This document shows positions 45,088 through 53,997 of a DNA stretch of 64,000 nt, in pieces (the first letter of the stretch is position 1; every line of letters begins with the position of its first letter). This DNA is from an uncultured Clostridia bacterium. GTDB lineage: Bacteria > Bacillota > Clostridia > Oscillospirales > Ruminococcaceae. The position numbers and the translations under genes are program-made. The DNA lies in contig CANQCK010000001.1 of assembly GCA_947589185.1 (NCBI GenBank), positions 372,001 to 436,000 on the forward strand, written 5' to 3'. The notes under the pieces were generated by a model that did not search any database, was not told the origin of the DNA, and saw only the letters and a program-made list of their open reading frames with translations.

Positions 45088-48000
45088 TTAATTTTCAAAT
45101 AGCAAATCAACCAGTCTCTCAGCGGAATGTCCGTCGCACTTATCAAGGTATTTTTCTGCTATCTTCTGCTGCTTTGTAAAATCATACTGATCGATTTCTA
45201 TAATTCTCTGAATAAGATCCATAGTGTCTGCAACAATAGGACCTCCTATTAATTGCTTATAATTCTTAACAAGATCTTTTTGCTCCATATGATTTTCAAA
45301 GTCATTTGCTGTTGCGTATATAGGAACATTCAGCAGCGGAGTTTCAATAAAGCTGCTTCGGTAGTCACCTACTACTACATCTGCAATTGCAAGAAGAGGT
45401 CTAAGTCCAATGATTCCCTTAATATCAAATGCAAAACTCTTCTGTCTATTTGCAATATGATACTTGTTATCATTTTTTACAGCACTATGAAATACCAGCA
45501 CATAATCTTCCTTTAAATACTTATACATCAAAGGAACATCTAAAAATTCAAGTTTCCTGTACGGTTCTGTTCTGAATCTGTGACTAGGAATATATGCTAT
45601 AATTTTCTTACCCTTAGCCTGAGGGAATTTATCATACAGTAACCGTCTTGTTTCTTCTTTATATTTTTCATCAAAGAAAACATCAGTGCAGGGGTTTCCT
45701 ATTGAAATAATATTTGTAGATTCCGCATTTCTGAGGGATTTTGCAAACATTTCGGAAATAGCATCAGACGCTGTTGGAATCAACGTATATTTAGCGTCTT
45801 CCTTTACCTGAATCAACTTTTTCTCATAAGGTCCCTTTTTACTCAGATCTCTCATATATCCAAAGTTCGCCGATGGAAAAGCATACGGCCAAAGTTGAAT
45901 AACTTTCGTTTCAGGTCTTATATCAAGCATACTTATTATATCGATCTGTTCTCTTATTACGATTATCTCACTGGTTGCAAAAAGTTTAAGATTATTTTCA
46001 TTATAAGACTTCTTCTGATTCAAATAATTAATCTTTACTCCCTTGACCTTTGAAAGCTCTCTGTGTACCGAATACAACTCAGGCTTTATCTCACTGCCAT
46101 TGATAAACGGGTCAAAAATCAATACGCTCTTTGGTTTAACAGAATACTTGCTGCACAGCTTTTTATACTTTCTGTTATAAACACGTCTGTCCCAGATGAA
46201 TTTCTCATACTGCTTTTTAAATTCTATTTCCTTAACATCAAACTTCACTTTTTTCTTTTCTAAACGTTTTTCTTCCTTTTCGTCTTCAAACGACTGTAAA
46301 ATACGCTCATATTCTTCAATATCATCATCTGACGACCGATTCATAGTTATAGGCAGCGAGTATGTCATTCTTCCCATAGAAATTCCGTTTTCAAAATCCT
46401 CAAGCATTTGTTTGGAAAGCGGAGGTGCAAACTCTCTTTTATCTCCATACGTTCCTACTGAGTCAACCAGCGGGCCTAAACATTCAGTAAATATCAGATC
46501 GTCCTCCTGATGCTCAGCGTAATAATTAAATGAGAAGTCAAACAACTCCCTTTCAAGAGTTTCCTCATCATTGTATTGAATTTCGCTGTCATAGAAGTCA
46601 ACACAGAACTGCTTTAAAAACCTTTCAAGTGAATATTGCAATTCCTCATCGCATTGTATCGGCTCTATCACAGGAACGACTTTTGAGCCCTCATACTTGT
46701 ATTTTTCAATGCTCTTGTACGGAATATTTGCAAATAAGGCTTCAACAAATATCAGCGACTGTACGTGAGTTGTAAAGTTTTTCTTTATGCTTGCCCCTTC
46801 TGTTGAGTAGATGCTTCTCATATAGTAATACGGAACATCAATTTCTTTTCCTGCGGCTGTGTGCATAATTCTCACATGACAATCCTGAGTATATCCTCTG
46901 CCCCAATACTCAACAAAAGCGAATTTTTCTGAAAAGTCTATCTCCTGATTGAAATATTCGTTTATGATTTTTCTTTCTTTTTCTGCATAGTCAAGAATAT
47001 ACTTTTTATATTTATCTGAATTTGACAGTACAACCTTTATATCATCAAGCGTTCTCTGATCTATTCTATCTACATCTTTTAAATAGGCAAGCTCAGGAAA
47101 TTCCCTTTGGAAGGTTTCCTCGTCAAGGCAGGTTGCGTCAAGAAGATGGCTATAGCTCTGAACCTGGGCAAAATTTCCAAAGTTAGTGAAAAACTCCTCG
47201 TCTATTTCTGTTACAAACGAAGGCACTCTCCACGCTCTTCTGGAACCGTAAATATACTTGGTTTTCATATCAATTCCCTTTGCCCTGATAATAGCGTCAG
47301 CAATTCTCTTTAAATGATAACCGTCTCTTGATATAAAGTATAAAGTTTTGATGCCGTTTTTAAGAGCGTCTCTGACAGCATAGCTTACATAGGGAACCAT
47401 ATACATTGATACATGGGCATAGGCATAATAATCCTTGATATTTGTGTTAGCGTCTCTGAATCTTGCCAGCTTCGCAGCCACAAGAAACGAATCATATGTG
47501 CCTATTTCTTCAACCATCGCAGTTTCGTATTCATTAAACTCTGGTATTCCGTGTACCTTTGCGGTAATTCCAAGCTGTCTCGGACGTTTGCCGTCGGCAA
47601 ACTGACTGTCGCCAAAATGACGCCACTCTGCAAAATTATATTCTTCAAAGCTTTTGTAAACCTCAAGATATAACAGCTTGGTCGTCTTCTGAACACCGTA
47701 ATCCGATGACAGAAACAAAGGAAGCTCCGCCAAAATCGGATTTGCCTTATAAAGAAGCTTTCTGACAAATTCCTTAGGCAGATACATATCGCTCACAAGA
47801 ATAACCTTGTCTCCACGATCAAGCAATTCCTCAACAAAGCCTATCTTTTCAGGAAGCGGAATTGAGTTTTCATACTCTGCCTCCAGCTCCAGATCTTTAA
47901 GCAGTTGCTTTTGCTCATCGGTAATACCGTATACATACTGAATTCTGTCAAAGATTTCATCAAAACTAATTTCTCTTCGGTCGTCCTCACGCAGTGAGAG

Positions 48001-49422
48001 GGTCTTTATATAATAATCACGAACATTTTTCTCAGCCTCCTGCCTGATTTTTGGGTACTTCTTTACCAAAAAAGCAGGAAAGTTCTCTCCGGATTTTTCA
48101 ATTTTCTCCTTAACATAATAGAATATTCCAATTGGATTTAATACCTTTCTTGAAATAAGCGTATCAAAAATATCAAATGAATATAAAGTAGGAAGCTCTC
48201 TTTTTTCGGGCTTGAACTCCATTGTCTTTGAGATTATTTTTTCAAACGTATCGCTGCCCGAATACTCCCAGAACAAATCGTTTATACGTTCGGTATCTTT
48301 TTGATCCTGCTTTGTGTTTTCATATCCGAACGAATTTAACAACTCGTCGAAATTATTGCATATCTTGCCCGATGTCATTTCAAGCAAGTCAAATACAAGA
48401 TCCCGTATAGTGTTTTCCTGACCGTAATCGTAAATATATCTTACAAAGTTCTTAACTCCTGCAGCAAGCAGATCATAATAGATAGACGAATAATCGACAA
48501 TTGCCAAATCTATCTTATCCATTATTTCATAGAAGTCGTTTGTATTATCCCAGAATAAAAAGTTAGGGCAGTCCTTATAATACTCCTTTACCTGAACGTA
48601 TACCGAGTCACGTTCCATAAGGGGGTGCATTTTGAAAATAAGAAGCGTATTATTTTCTTTGAGCTTTTCCAAAAGTGCATTCATATCAGGTATTGCCTTA
48701 CCAAAAAAATCAAACGGAGATGCGTCACGATAAGTTGGGGCATATACCGCTATCTTTGCATTATCAGGCATACCCTTTTGTTCCAGAATGTTATGGTCGT
48801 ATGTTTGAATTTTATCAAAATACTTCTGATATTCGCATCTCGGATATCCTGCTCTTATTACCTTGTCGTCGTCTATGCCGCACTGCTCCTTGAAATGCTT
48901 TTCCATAAGCGGAGATGTCACCAGAAACAATTGGTTATTCTTATATCTTGAATTGTGCTTGATGTATTTTTTTGCAATTTTTTCAAATAAAAATCCATAG
49001 TTCACTTTTCGCTCAATAGACTTGCACCCAACACCATGGAAAAGGTTTAGTATCACCGCATCGGGATTTAAACGTGCAGGAAATGATTCCTTAACATTTT
49101 CAACAACATAAACCTTTGCTTTAGGTTCATATGCATAAGCCATATCCGAATGATAGTTATGTGCCTCATATCCCAGTTTACTTATATATTCAACAGTTTC
49201 ATCGTCATCGCACAGCCAGACTGCTTTTATATCTTTTCTGTATTTGTTTATATACACAAACAACCACTTAGGATTACCTGCAAACAGATTTCCGGCATTA
49301 AACAGCCACAGCGGTCTTAAATCAGCAACAGGATTATAAAACGAAACTATCCTGTGCTTGACCTTAGAAGCTACTTTTCTTACCACACTTCTGTTGTCCT
49401 TGTTCTGTGAATTTGAACCCAT
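45088..49422 (-). CDS. Giant TagF-like polyol-phosphate transferase with a central HAD-like domain
   Basis: About 1,444 residues from the ATG at 49422, which has AAGGAG eight bases upstream. Domains: an N-terminal CDP-glycerol:polyol-phosphate transferase (GT-B like; LNLFHGVGCKSIERKV, IAVYAPTYRD, IFKMHPL, LAIVDYSSIYYDLL; residues about 40-390), a HAD-like domain (LYSFDIFDTLISRK, LVSDMYLPKEF, WRHFGDSQFADG; about 400-640), a central region of unknown fold (LYFISRDGYHLKRIADAI) and a second, diverged TagF-like domain (IFDPFINGSEIKPE, IAYIPSHRF, VVVGDYRSSFIETPLLN). It probably polymerises or primes a polyol-phosphate chain at the membrane; having two transferase domains may allow alternating linkage, which is inference. 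Confidence 0.75.
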   Translation of the reverse strand: MGSNSQNKDNRSVVRKVASKVKHRIVSFYNPVADLRPLWLFNAGNLFAGNPKWLFVYINKYRKDIKAVWLCDDDETVEYISKLGYEAHNYHSDMAYAYEPKAKVYVVENVKESFPARLNPDAVILNLFHGVGCKSIERKVNYGFLFEKIAKKYIKHNSRYKNNQLFLVTSPLMEKHFKEQCGIDDDKVIRAGYPRCEYQKYFDKIQTYDHNILEQKGMPDNAKIAVYAPTYRDASPFDFFGKAIPDMNALLEKLKENNTLLIFKMHPLMERDSVYVQVKEYYKDCPNFLFWDNTNDFYEIMDKIDLAIVDYSSIYYDLLAAGVKNFVRYIYDYGQENTIRDLVFDLLEMTSGKICNNFDELLNSFGYENTKQDQKDTERINDLFWEYSGSDTFEKIISKTMEFKPEKRELPTLYSFDIFDTLISRKVLNPIGIFYYVKEKIEKSGENFPAFLVKKYPKIRQEAEKNVRDYYIKTLSLREDDRREISFDEIFDRIQYVYGITDEQKQLLKDLELEAEYENSIPLPEKIGFVEELLDRGDKVILVSDMYLPKEFVRKLLYKANPILAELPLFLSSDYGVQKTTKLLYLEVYKSFEEYNFAEWRHFGDSQFADGKRPRQLGITAKVHGIPEFNEYETAMVEEIGTYDSFLVAAKLARFRDANTNIKDYYAYAHVSMYMVPYVSYAVRDALKNGIKTLYFISRDGYHLKRIADAIIRAKGIDMKTKYIYGSRRAWRVPSFVTEIDEEFFTNFGNFAQVQSYSHLLDATCLDEETFQREFPELAYLKDVDRIDQRTLDDIKVVLSNSDKYKKYILDYAEKERKIINEYFNQEIDFSEKFAFVEYWGRGYTQDCHVRIMHTAAGKEIDVPYYYMRSIYSTEGASIKKNFTTHVQSLIFVEALFANIPYKSIEKYKYEGSKVVPVIEPIQCDEELQYSLERFLKQFCVDFYDSEIQYNDEETLERELFDFSFNYYAEHQEDDLIFTECLGPLVDSVGTYGDKREFAPPLSKQMLEDFENGISMGRMTYSLPITMNRSSDDDIEEYERILQSFEDEKEEKRLEKKKVKFDVKEIEFKKQYEKFIWDRRVYNRKYKKLCSKYSVKPKSVLIFDPFINGSEIKPELYSVHRELSKVKGVKINYLNQKKSYNENNLKLFATSEIIVIREQIDIISMLDIRPETKVIQLWPYAFPSANFGYMRDLSKKGPYEKKLIQVKEDAKYTLIPTASDAISEMFAKSLRNAESTNIISIGNPCTDVFFDEKYKEETRRLLYDKFPQAKGKKIIAYIPSHRFRTEPYRKLEFLDVPLMYKYLKEDYVLVFHSAVKNDNKYHIANRQKSFAFDIKGIIGLRPLLAIADVVVGDYRSSFIETPLLNVPIYATANDFENHMEQKDLVKNYKQLIGGPIVADTMDLIQRIIEIDQYDFTKQQKIAEKYLDKCDGHSAERLVDLLFEN

Positions 49423-49532
49423 TCTTTTTTCTCCTTTAAAATACGTCGTTATATACCTAAATATATTATTTCTTACCCTTAAATTTTCCAACAATTTTAC
49501 TTAACTTTAAAGCAAGCCGCACGCTTTTTGAA

Positions 49533-49637
49533 TTAATTGTTTCCGCAATTTCCGCCGACAGACTTTTTTAAAATAACCTTGCTCGGACTGAAATTATCAA
49601 ACGGGGTCATTCCTGATCTCATCAGAATTTTTCTCAT
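49533..49637 (-). pseudogene. 34-codon N-terminal stub, pyruvyl-transferase-like?
   Basis: ATG at 49637 with AGAGG upstream opens MRKILMRSGMTPFDNFSPSK and ends in VGGNCGNN before TAA at 49533. The start resembles the N-terminus of polysaccharide-modifying proteins (pyruvyltransferase-like) that I recall from Clostridia beginning MRK.LMRAGMSPF; if so the remaining 300 or more residues are lost. Alternatively it is a real small peptide. The 190-bp stretch otherwise separates two TagF-like genes. Confidence 0.35.
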
Positions 49638-49680
49638 ATTTCAACCTCTGCCCAAATTTCAGGGCACGCTCCTGTTAAAT

Positions 49681-50994
49681 TTAACTTTTTATACGCTTGT
49701 TAGCCTTTAGAGCCTCTCCAAATACCATCTCTAATATACGTTCTGTAGAATGTCCGTCGCAGGAACGCATAAACTTATTTTTAAAATCTGTTACCTGCTG
49801 TTTATCAAACATAGTATCTATATTCTTAATATAGTTTATTATTTCTTCATTTGTCTGATAAACAGGACCGGGAGTAAGTTCATCATAATCATAGTAGAAC
49901 CCACGCCAGTCATTATATTCATCTATATCGTAAGCAAAGAAAATCATCGGTCACTCAAACAGCGAATATTCAAACACCAGCGACGAATAATCGGATATAC
50001 ATATATCTGATACGCACAAAAGCTCGTCTATTGACATATCTTCTGTCATATCGCAGGCAAAGTTCTTATATTCATCAGCCACCTCGGGACGACTCTTTAC
50101 AAACGGGTGGTGCTTGAACAACAGCACATAATCGTCTGAAAGCTCAGTGCAGAACGCTTCCAAATCAATTTTATCAGAAGTTTTTGCCTTTCTTACTCTG
50201 CCCCTAAAGGTAGGAGCATAAAGAATTACCTTCTTCCCTTTTGCCGACGGCATAACACTGTATAGCTTTTCATAAGCTGAATTTATTGTACCTTCTCTGA
50301 AAAATGCGTCTGTCCTCGAAATTCCTGACGCAACTATTTCAGTATCTCTTTCTTTAAGCATCATCGCTTCCTCATAAGCCCATATGACCTCAGGAGAGCT
50401 GACCGTTACATAATTAAGGTTTGCATAAAAAGGATACTGTCGCAGTGATTCAGCGTCTGAACCGAAAATCAAATCAGCAGTCGAAAAGCCGAATTTTTTG
50501 AATGCCCCGCAGGCGTGCCATAATTGCGTGACTATTGTTTCCTTTCTCTTGTTAATTGCACTGAATGGTCTTGACGCCTCGTCTAAAAATACATACTTAG
50601 CAGTTGAAACTTCCCTTACCATTTCCAAGCATTTTTGCTCATACTCCTCTTTAGAAGCGGAAATCTCATTGAGCAAACATATTTTTATGTCAAAATCATA
50701 TTCCTTTTCCAGCACTCTGTAAATCTCACCGAAATTATTTGATAAGGCATTGTATCTGGGCTCTATAAATACTACCTTTCGCTCGTCAACAGGCTTGTCC
50801 AGACAGCTGTCATATGCATCAGGAATTGTGTGGTGGAGAAATTCCTCCATATGAAGCCTGTTATATGCCTTCTTTCTCTCTTTTTTCTTTTTATTCTCAT
50901 AGACAATTATCTGCTTAACCATAGGCAGCTTTTTAATCTTCCACCATAGACGGTTAAGCCATAAAATCCTTATTATACTTTTAATAAATCTCAT
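49681..50994 (-). pseudogene. TagF-like CDP-polyol transferase interrupted by an in-frame TGA
   Basis: A 347-codon frame from 50994 ends SSLVFEYSLFE at TGA (49950-49948), and the same frame continues PMIFFAYDIDEYNDWRGFYY to a normal C-terminus at 49681 (total about 437 codons). The intact neighbour reads EYSLFERPLIFFAYDI, so a CGA arginine codon has become TGA; nothing else is broken. The stop is followed by C, a context known to favour readthrough. The domain is a complete Glyphos_transf (ATQLWHACGAFKKFGF region, ILYAPTFRGRVR, LLFKHHPFV). It is a tandem duplicate of the gene at 51,014-52,207. Confidence 0.8.
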
Positions 50995-51013
50995 TTATGA
51001 TTTATCTCCTTTG

Positions 51014-52207
51014 TTACTCTCCTAACGCTAAATCTATAATACGTCTTGTTGCATTTCCGTCACAGGAACTCATAAATTTTTCTCTGAATTCAATAACTTT
51101 TTGCCTGTCGAACCGCTCATTAATATTTTTTATATAATCTATAATCTCTTCATCTGTTGTAAAAACAGGTCCCGGCGTAAGCTCGTCATAATCATAGTAA
51201 AAGCCCCGCCAGTCGTTATAAGAGTCTATATCGTAAGCAAAGAAAATCAGAGGTCTCTCAAACAGCGAATACTCAAATACCAGCGACGAATAATCTGATA
51301 TACAAATATCGGCAGCACAAAGCAAGTCTTCTATATCGCAAGTCTTTGACAAGTCTGCTGCAAAGTCTGCATACGCTTCGTCAATCAGCGGCGGATTTTT
51401 AACATACGGATGATGTTTTATAATAAGTACGTATTCATCCCCTAGCTCTTGATAAAACTGATCTATGTCCACAATTCCCGTTTTTGCACTTCTTACCTTG
51501 CCCCTAAAGGTCGGAGCATAAAGAATGACCTTCTTATTCCGAGCGTTCGGGAAAGCTTCATAAACACGCTCTTTTGCACTGTCTATAAAATCCTTTTCAA
51601 AAAACAAATCGGTTCTTGAAACTCCCACAGGAACGACCTTGCTCTTGAATGTCTTACTGTTCATAGCCTGCTCATAAGCCCAAACAATCTCAGGGCTTGA
51701 GACCGTTATATACGAAATGTTCTTATAATACGGGTATTTAAGCATTCTCTTTTCCGAATCGCCGAACTTCAAAAGTGCAGTTGAAAAGCCGAACTTTTTA
51801 AAAGCTCCGCAGGCGTGCCATATCTGAATAAGTCTTGTTTCTTCTCTGAGATTCACACAGCTTGTTATCTGACAAGCGTCTGTGACAAATGCCGCCTTTG
51901 CCGTTGCAAGCTCCTTTACACAGGCAAGACCTCTTTTCAGACAGCCGAATACCCCTACTATGGTTTCGCCCAAAAACTGATAGGAAATATTCAAATCGCC
52001 CCGTGCCTTAAGTTCTCTGTCGAGCACTGCATAGCTATCGGTAAGGCTAAGCGAACGAACCTCAATAAGAAGAACCTTTTTCTCATCAACCGGTTTTTTC
52101 TTATACCAATTATATATAAACGGATAAATAACCTTCAGTGTTGCAAATTTATATATTCTTGACGCAGCTTTATTGTAATACTTTTTTACTATTCTTTTTA
52201 TTTTCAT
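51014..52207 (-). CDS. CDP-glycerol/CDP-ribitol polyol-phosphate transferase (TagF/TarL-like)
   Basis: 397 residues, a single GT-B-like Glyphos_transf domain preceded by a short basic, possibly membrane-associating N-terminus. Motifs: RLIQIWHACGAFKKFGF, YITVSSPEIVWAYEQAM, ILYAPTFRGKVRSAKTG, LIIKHHPYVKNPP, CISDYSSLVFEYSLFERP and DELTPGPVF. Members transfer glycerol- or ribitol-phosphate from the CDP-activated form to the growing teichoic-acid chain. With tarI and tarJ directly upstream, CDP-ribitol is the likelier donor. Paralogous to its broken neighbour at 49,681-50,994. Confidence 0.85.
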   Translation of the reverse strand: MKIKRIVKKYYNKAASRIYKFATLKVIYPFIYNWYKKKPVDEKKVLLIEVRSLSLTDSYAVLDRELKARGDLNISYQFLGETIVGVFGCLKRGLACVKELATAKAAFVTDACQITSCVNLREETRLIQIWHACGAFKKFGFSTALLKFGDSEKRMLKYPYYKNISYITVSSPEIVWAYEQAMNSKTFKSKVVPVGVSRTDLFFEKDFIDSAKERVYEAFPNARNKKVILYAPTFRGKVRSAKTGIVDIDQFYQELGDEYVLIIKHHPYVKNPPLIDEAYADFAADLSKTCDIEDLLCAADICISDYSSLVFEYSLFERPLIFFAYDIDSYNDWRGFYYDYDELTPGPVFTTDEEIIDYIKNINERFDRQKVIEFREKFMSSCDGNATRRIIDLALGE

Positions 52208-52256
52208 TAAACATTACTTTCCTGTTCCTTATTTTCTGAAAGCTTATCTTGATTTC

Positions 52257-53282
52257 TTACTCGTCCCATACCATAACGGTTTTTCCGATAAGCTTGTGAA
52301 TATCCGTTTCAAACGCATAAGCTATATCCTTAACATCACGAACGTTTATAACAGTTCCCACAATGTTCTCAAGATAAGCCACGACCTCCGGCTTTTGCTT
52401 GTAAAGCTCTATAAGTCCGACAAAATCTTTTCTTCCGCTTCGAGAGCTGCCGAAAATGGTCAGACCTTTCTCAAGCACCATTCTTGTGTTTATCGGTGCT
52501 AAGTCCTCCGAAACACCGAGAATTGAAATAGTTCCTTCAGGATTAATATAGTCAATTATCTGATTTATCGCCCTGTGTGCAGCCCCTCCGCCAACACACT
52601 CAAAAGCATGATCAAGCATCAAATCATCGGGAATTCTGCTTATATGATATGTCCCGTCAACAAAGGTGAAATCATTCATCTTAGACTCGTCTATTCCGAA
52701 TACATACAAATTAATTTCAGGGTGCAGACTTTTCAAAAGCAGAGACGTGATATACCCCAGATTTCCGTCTCCCCATACGCCGATATTATTTCTTCTCTTA
52801 TGAGAAAACCTGTAAAATCTGTCTATTGCGTGGTAGCTAACGCTTACGATTTCCGTAAAAGCGGCAACTGTCTTGTTTATCCCCTTTGGAAGAAGAACAA
52901 GCCTGTCCGCCGTTGTTTCAACATACTCCTGCAAAAAACCGTCAAAACCGCTGCCTCTGAATTTACTTGATCGCAGATAGTTTTCTGCAATTATCTCGTC
53001 CACCTGTTCGGGAACATTAGGTATCATAACGACCTCATCGCCTGTGTTGAATGTTCCTGTCGGGTCGTATACTACCTTTCCTATCCCTTCGTGAATAAGA
53101 GCCATTGGCAGTTTCTTTGCAAGAACCTCTTCGCTTCTCGTTCCCTGATAATACCTCTGGTCCGCGTTACAAATAGACAAGTGTGTAGGTCTTACTATAA
53201 CGTGCTTGTCATCTAATGTAATATCCTTAAATAATATATCAAGCTGTCGCGGTCTTTTTAGCTGATAAACTGTATTAAGCAT
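52257..53282 (-). CDS. tarJ: Ribulose-5-phosphate reductase TarJ
   Basis: 341 residues of the zinc alcohol-dehydrogenase superfamily: N-terminal catalytic domain with PTHLSICNADQRYYQG and LIHEGIGKVV, then a nucleotide-binding domain with GVWGDGNLGYITSLLLK. This is the TarJ subgroup, which reduces D-ribulose 5-phosphate with NADPH to D-ribitol 5-phosphate. The gene starts 1 bp after tarI, the standard TarI-TarJ pair, so the locus can make CDP-ribitol. Confidence 0.88.
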   Translation of the reverse strand: MLNTVYQLKRPRQLDILFKDITLDDKHVIVRPTHLSICNADQRYYQGTRSEEVLAKKLPMALIHEGIGKVVYDPTGTFNTGDEVVMIPNVPEQVDEIIAENYLRSSKFRGSGFDGFLQEYVETTADRLVLLPKGINKTVAAFTEIVSVSYHAIDRFYRFSHKRRNNIGVWGDGNLGYITSLLLKSLHPEINLYVFGIDESKMNDFTFVDGTYHISRIPDDLMLDHAFECVGGGAAHRAINQIIDYINPEGTISILGVSEDLAPINTRMVLEKGLTIFGSSRSGRKDFVGLIELYKQKPEVVAYLENIVGTVINVRDVKDIAYAFETDIHKLIGKTVMVWDE

Positions 53283-53283
53283 A

Positions 53284-53997
53284 TTACTTTTCGCCTCCTA
53301 ACAGAGATTCGGCAACACGCAGATCATACGGATATGTTATCTTTATATTAAATACTTCTCCGTCAACTAAATGTATCTCCTTACCCTTTAAAACAAGAAT
53401 TTTACAAGCGTCTGTCAGCACTGTTTTTTCGTCCTCAGTAAGAGAATTATAAAGTTCTCTTAGCATTTTTGCCTTAAATGTCTGAGGAGTCTGACCCTGA
53501 TACATCTTTGAACGATCCGGAATATCGGTTATAAACTTATTATTTGTACTCTCCACTATTGTATCTGTCGCAGGAATTACCGTATCGCAAGCACCGTACT
53601 CCTTAGCGAACTTTACATTTTCCTCTAAAATTCTGTGAGTTACAAAAGGTCTTACAGAATCGTGAGTAACTATTATAGTGTCGTCGTCAAGACAGCCCTG
53701 CTCATCTATATATTTAATAGAGTTCATAATAGTTTCGTTTCTTGTTGCTCCGCCCTCTAAGACTACTACATTTTCACAGTTGGGAATATACTTCTTAATT
53801 AGATCCTGAGTATGGTTTATCCACTGCTTCGGAGACAAAACCAAAACCTTGTCAAATTCCCGGCAGACAACAAACTTTTCAATAGTATGAATAATAATAG
53901 GCTTGCCGCCGACCTCCATAAACTGCTTGGGCTTTTCTACGTTTCCCATTCTGGTGCCCTTTCCGCCGGCAAGAACTACTCCGTATACATTCTTCAT
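53284..53997 (-). CDS. tarI: D-ribitol-5-phosphate cytidylyltransferase TarI
   Basis: 237 residues of the IspD/TarI family: GVVLAGGKGTRMGNVEKPKQ at the CTP site, VTHDSVRPFVTHRI, and YQGQTPQTFKAKML. Adjacent TarJ and TagF-like genes favour TarI (CDP-ribitol synthesis) over IspD (isoprenoid). Its ATG overlaps the TAA of the upstream transferase by one base, and its ribosome-binding site AAGGAGG lies inside that gene. Confidence 0.88.
   Translation of the reverse strand: MKNVYGVVLAGGKGTRMGNVEKPKQFMEVGGKPIIIHTIEKFVVCREFDKVLVLSPKQWINHTQDLIKKYIPNCENVVVLEGGATRNETIMNSIKYIDEQGCLDDDTIIVTHDSVRPFVTHRILEENVKFAKEYGACDTVIPATDTIVESTNNKFITDIPDRSKMYQGQTPQTFKAKMLRELYNSLTEDEKTVLTDACKILVLKGKEIHLVDGEVFNIKITYPYDLRVAESLLGGEK

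Noticed and set aside
49681-50994. Use of an alternative genetic code with UGA as a sense codon
   Set aside because: Other genes in the same part, such as khpA (GAC TGA), use TGA as their normal stop, and only one transferase and one remnant show an internal TGA.
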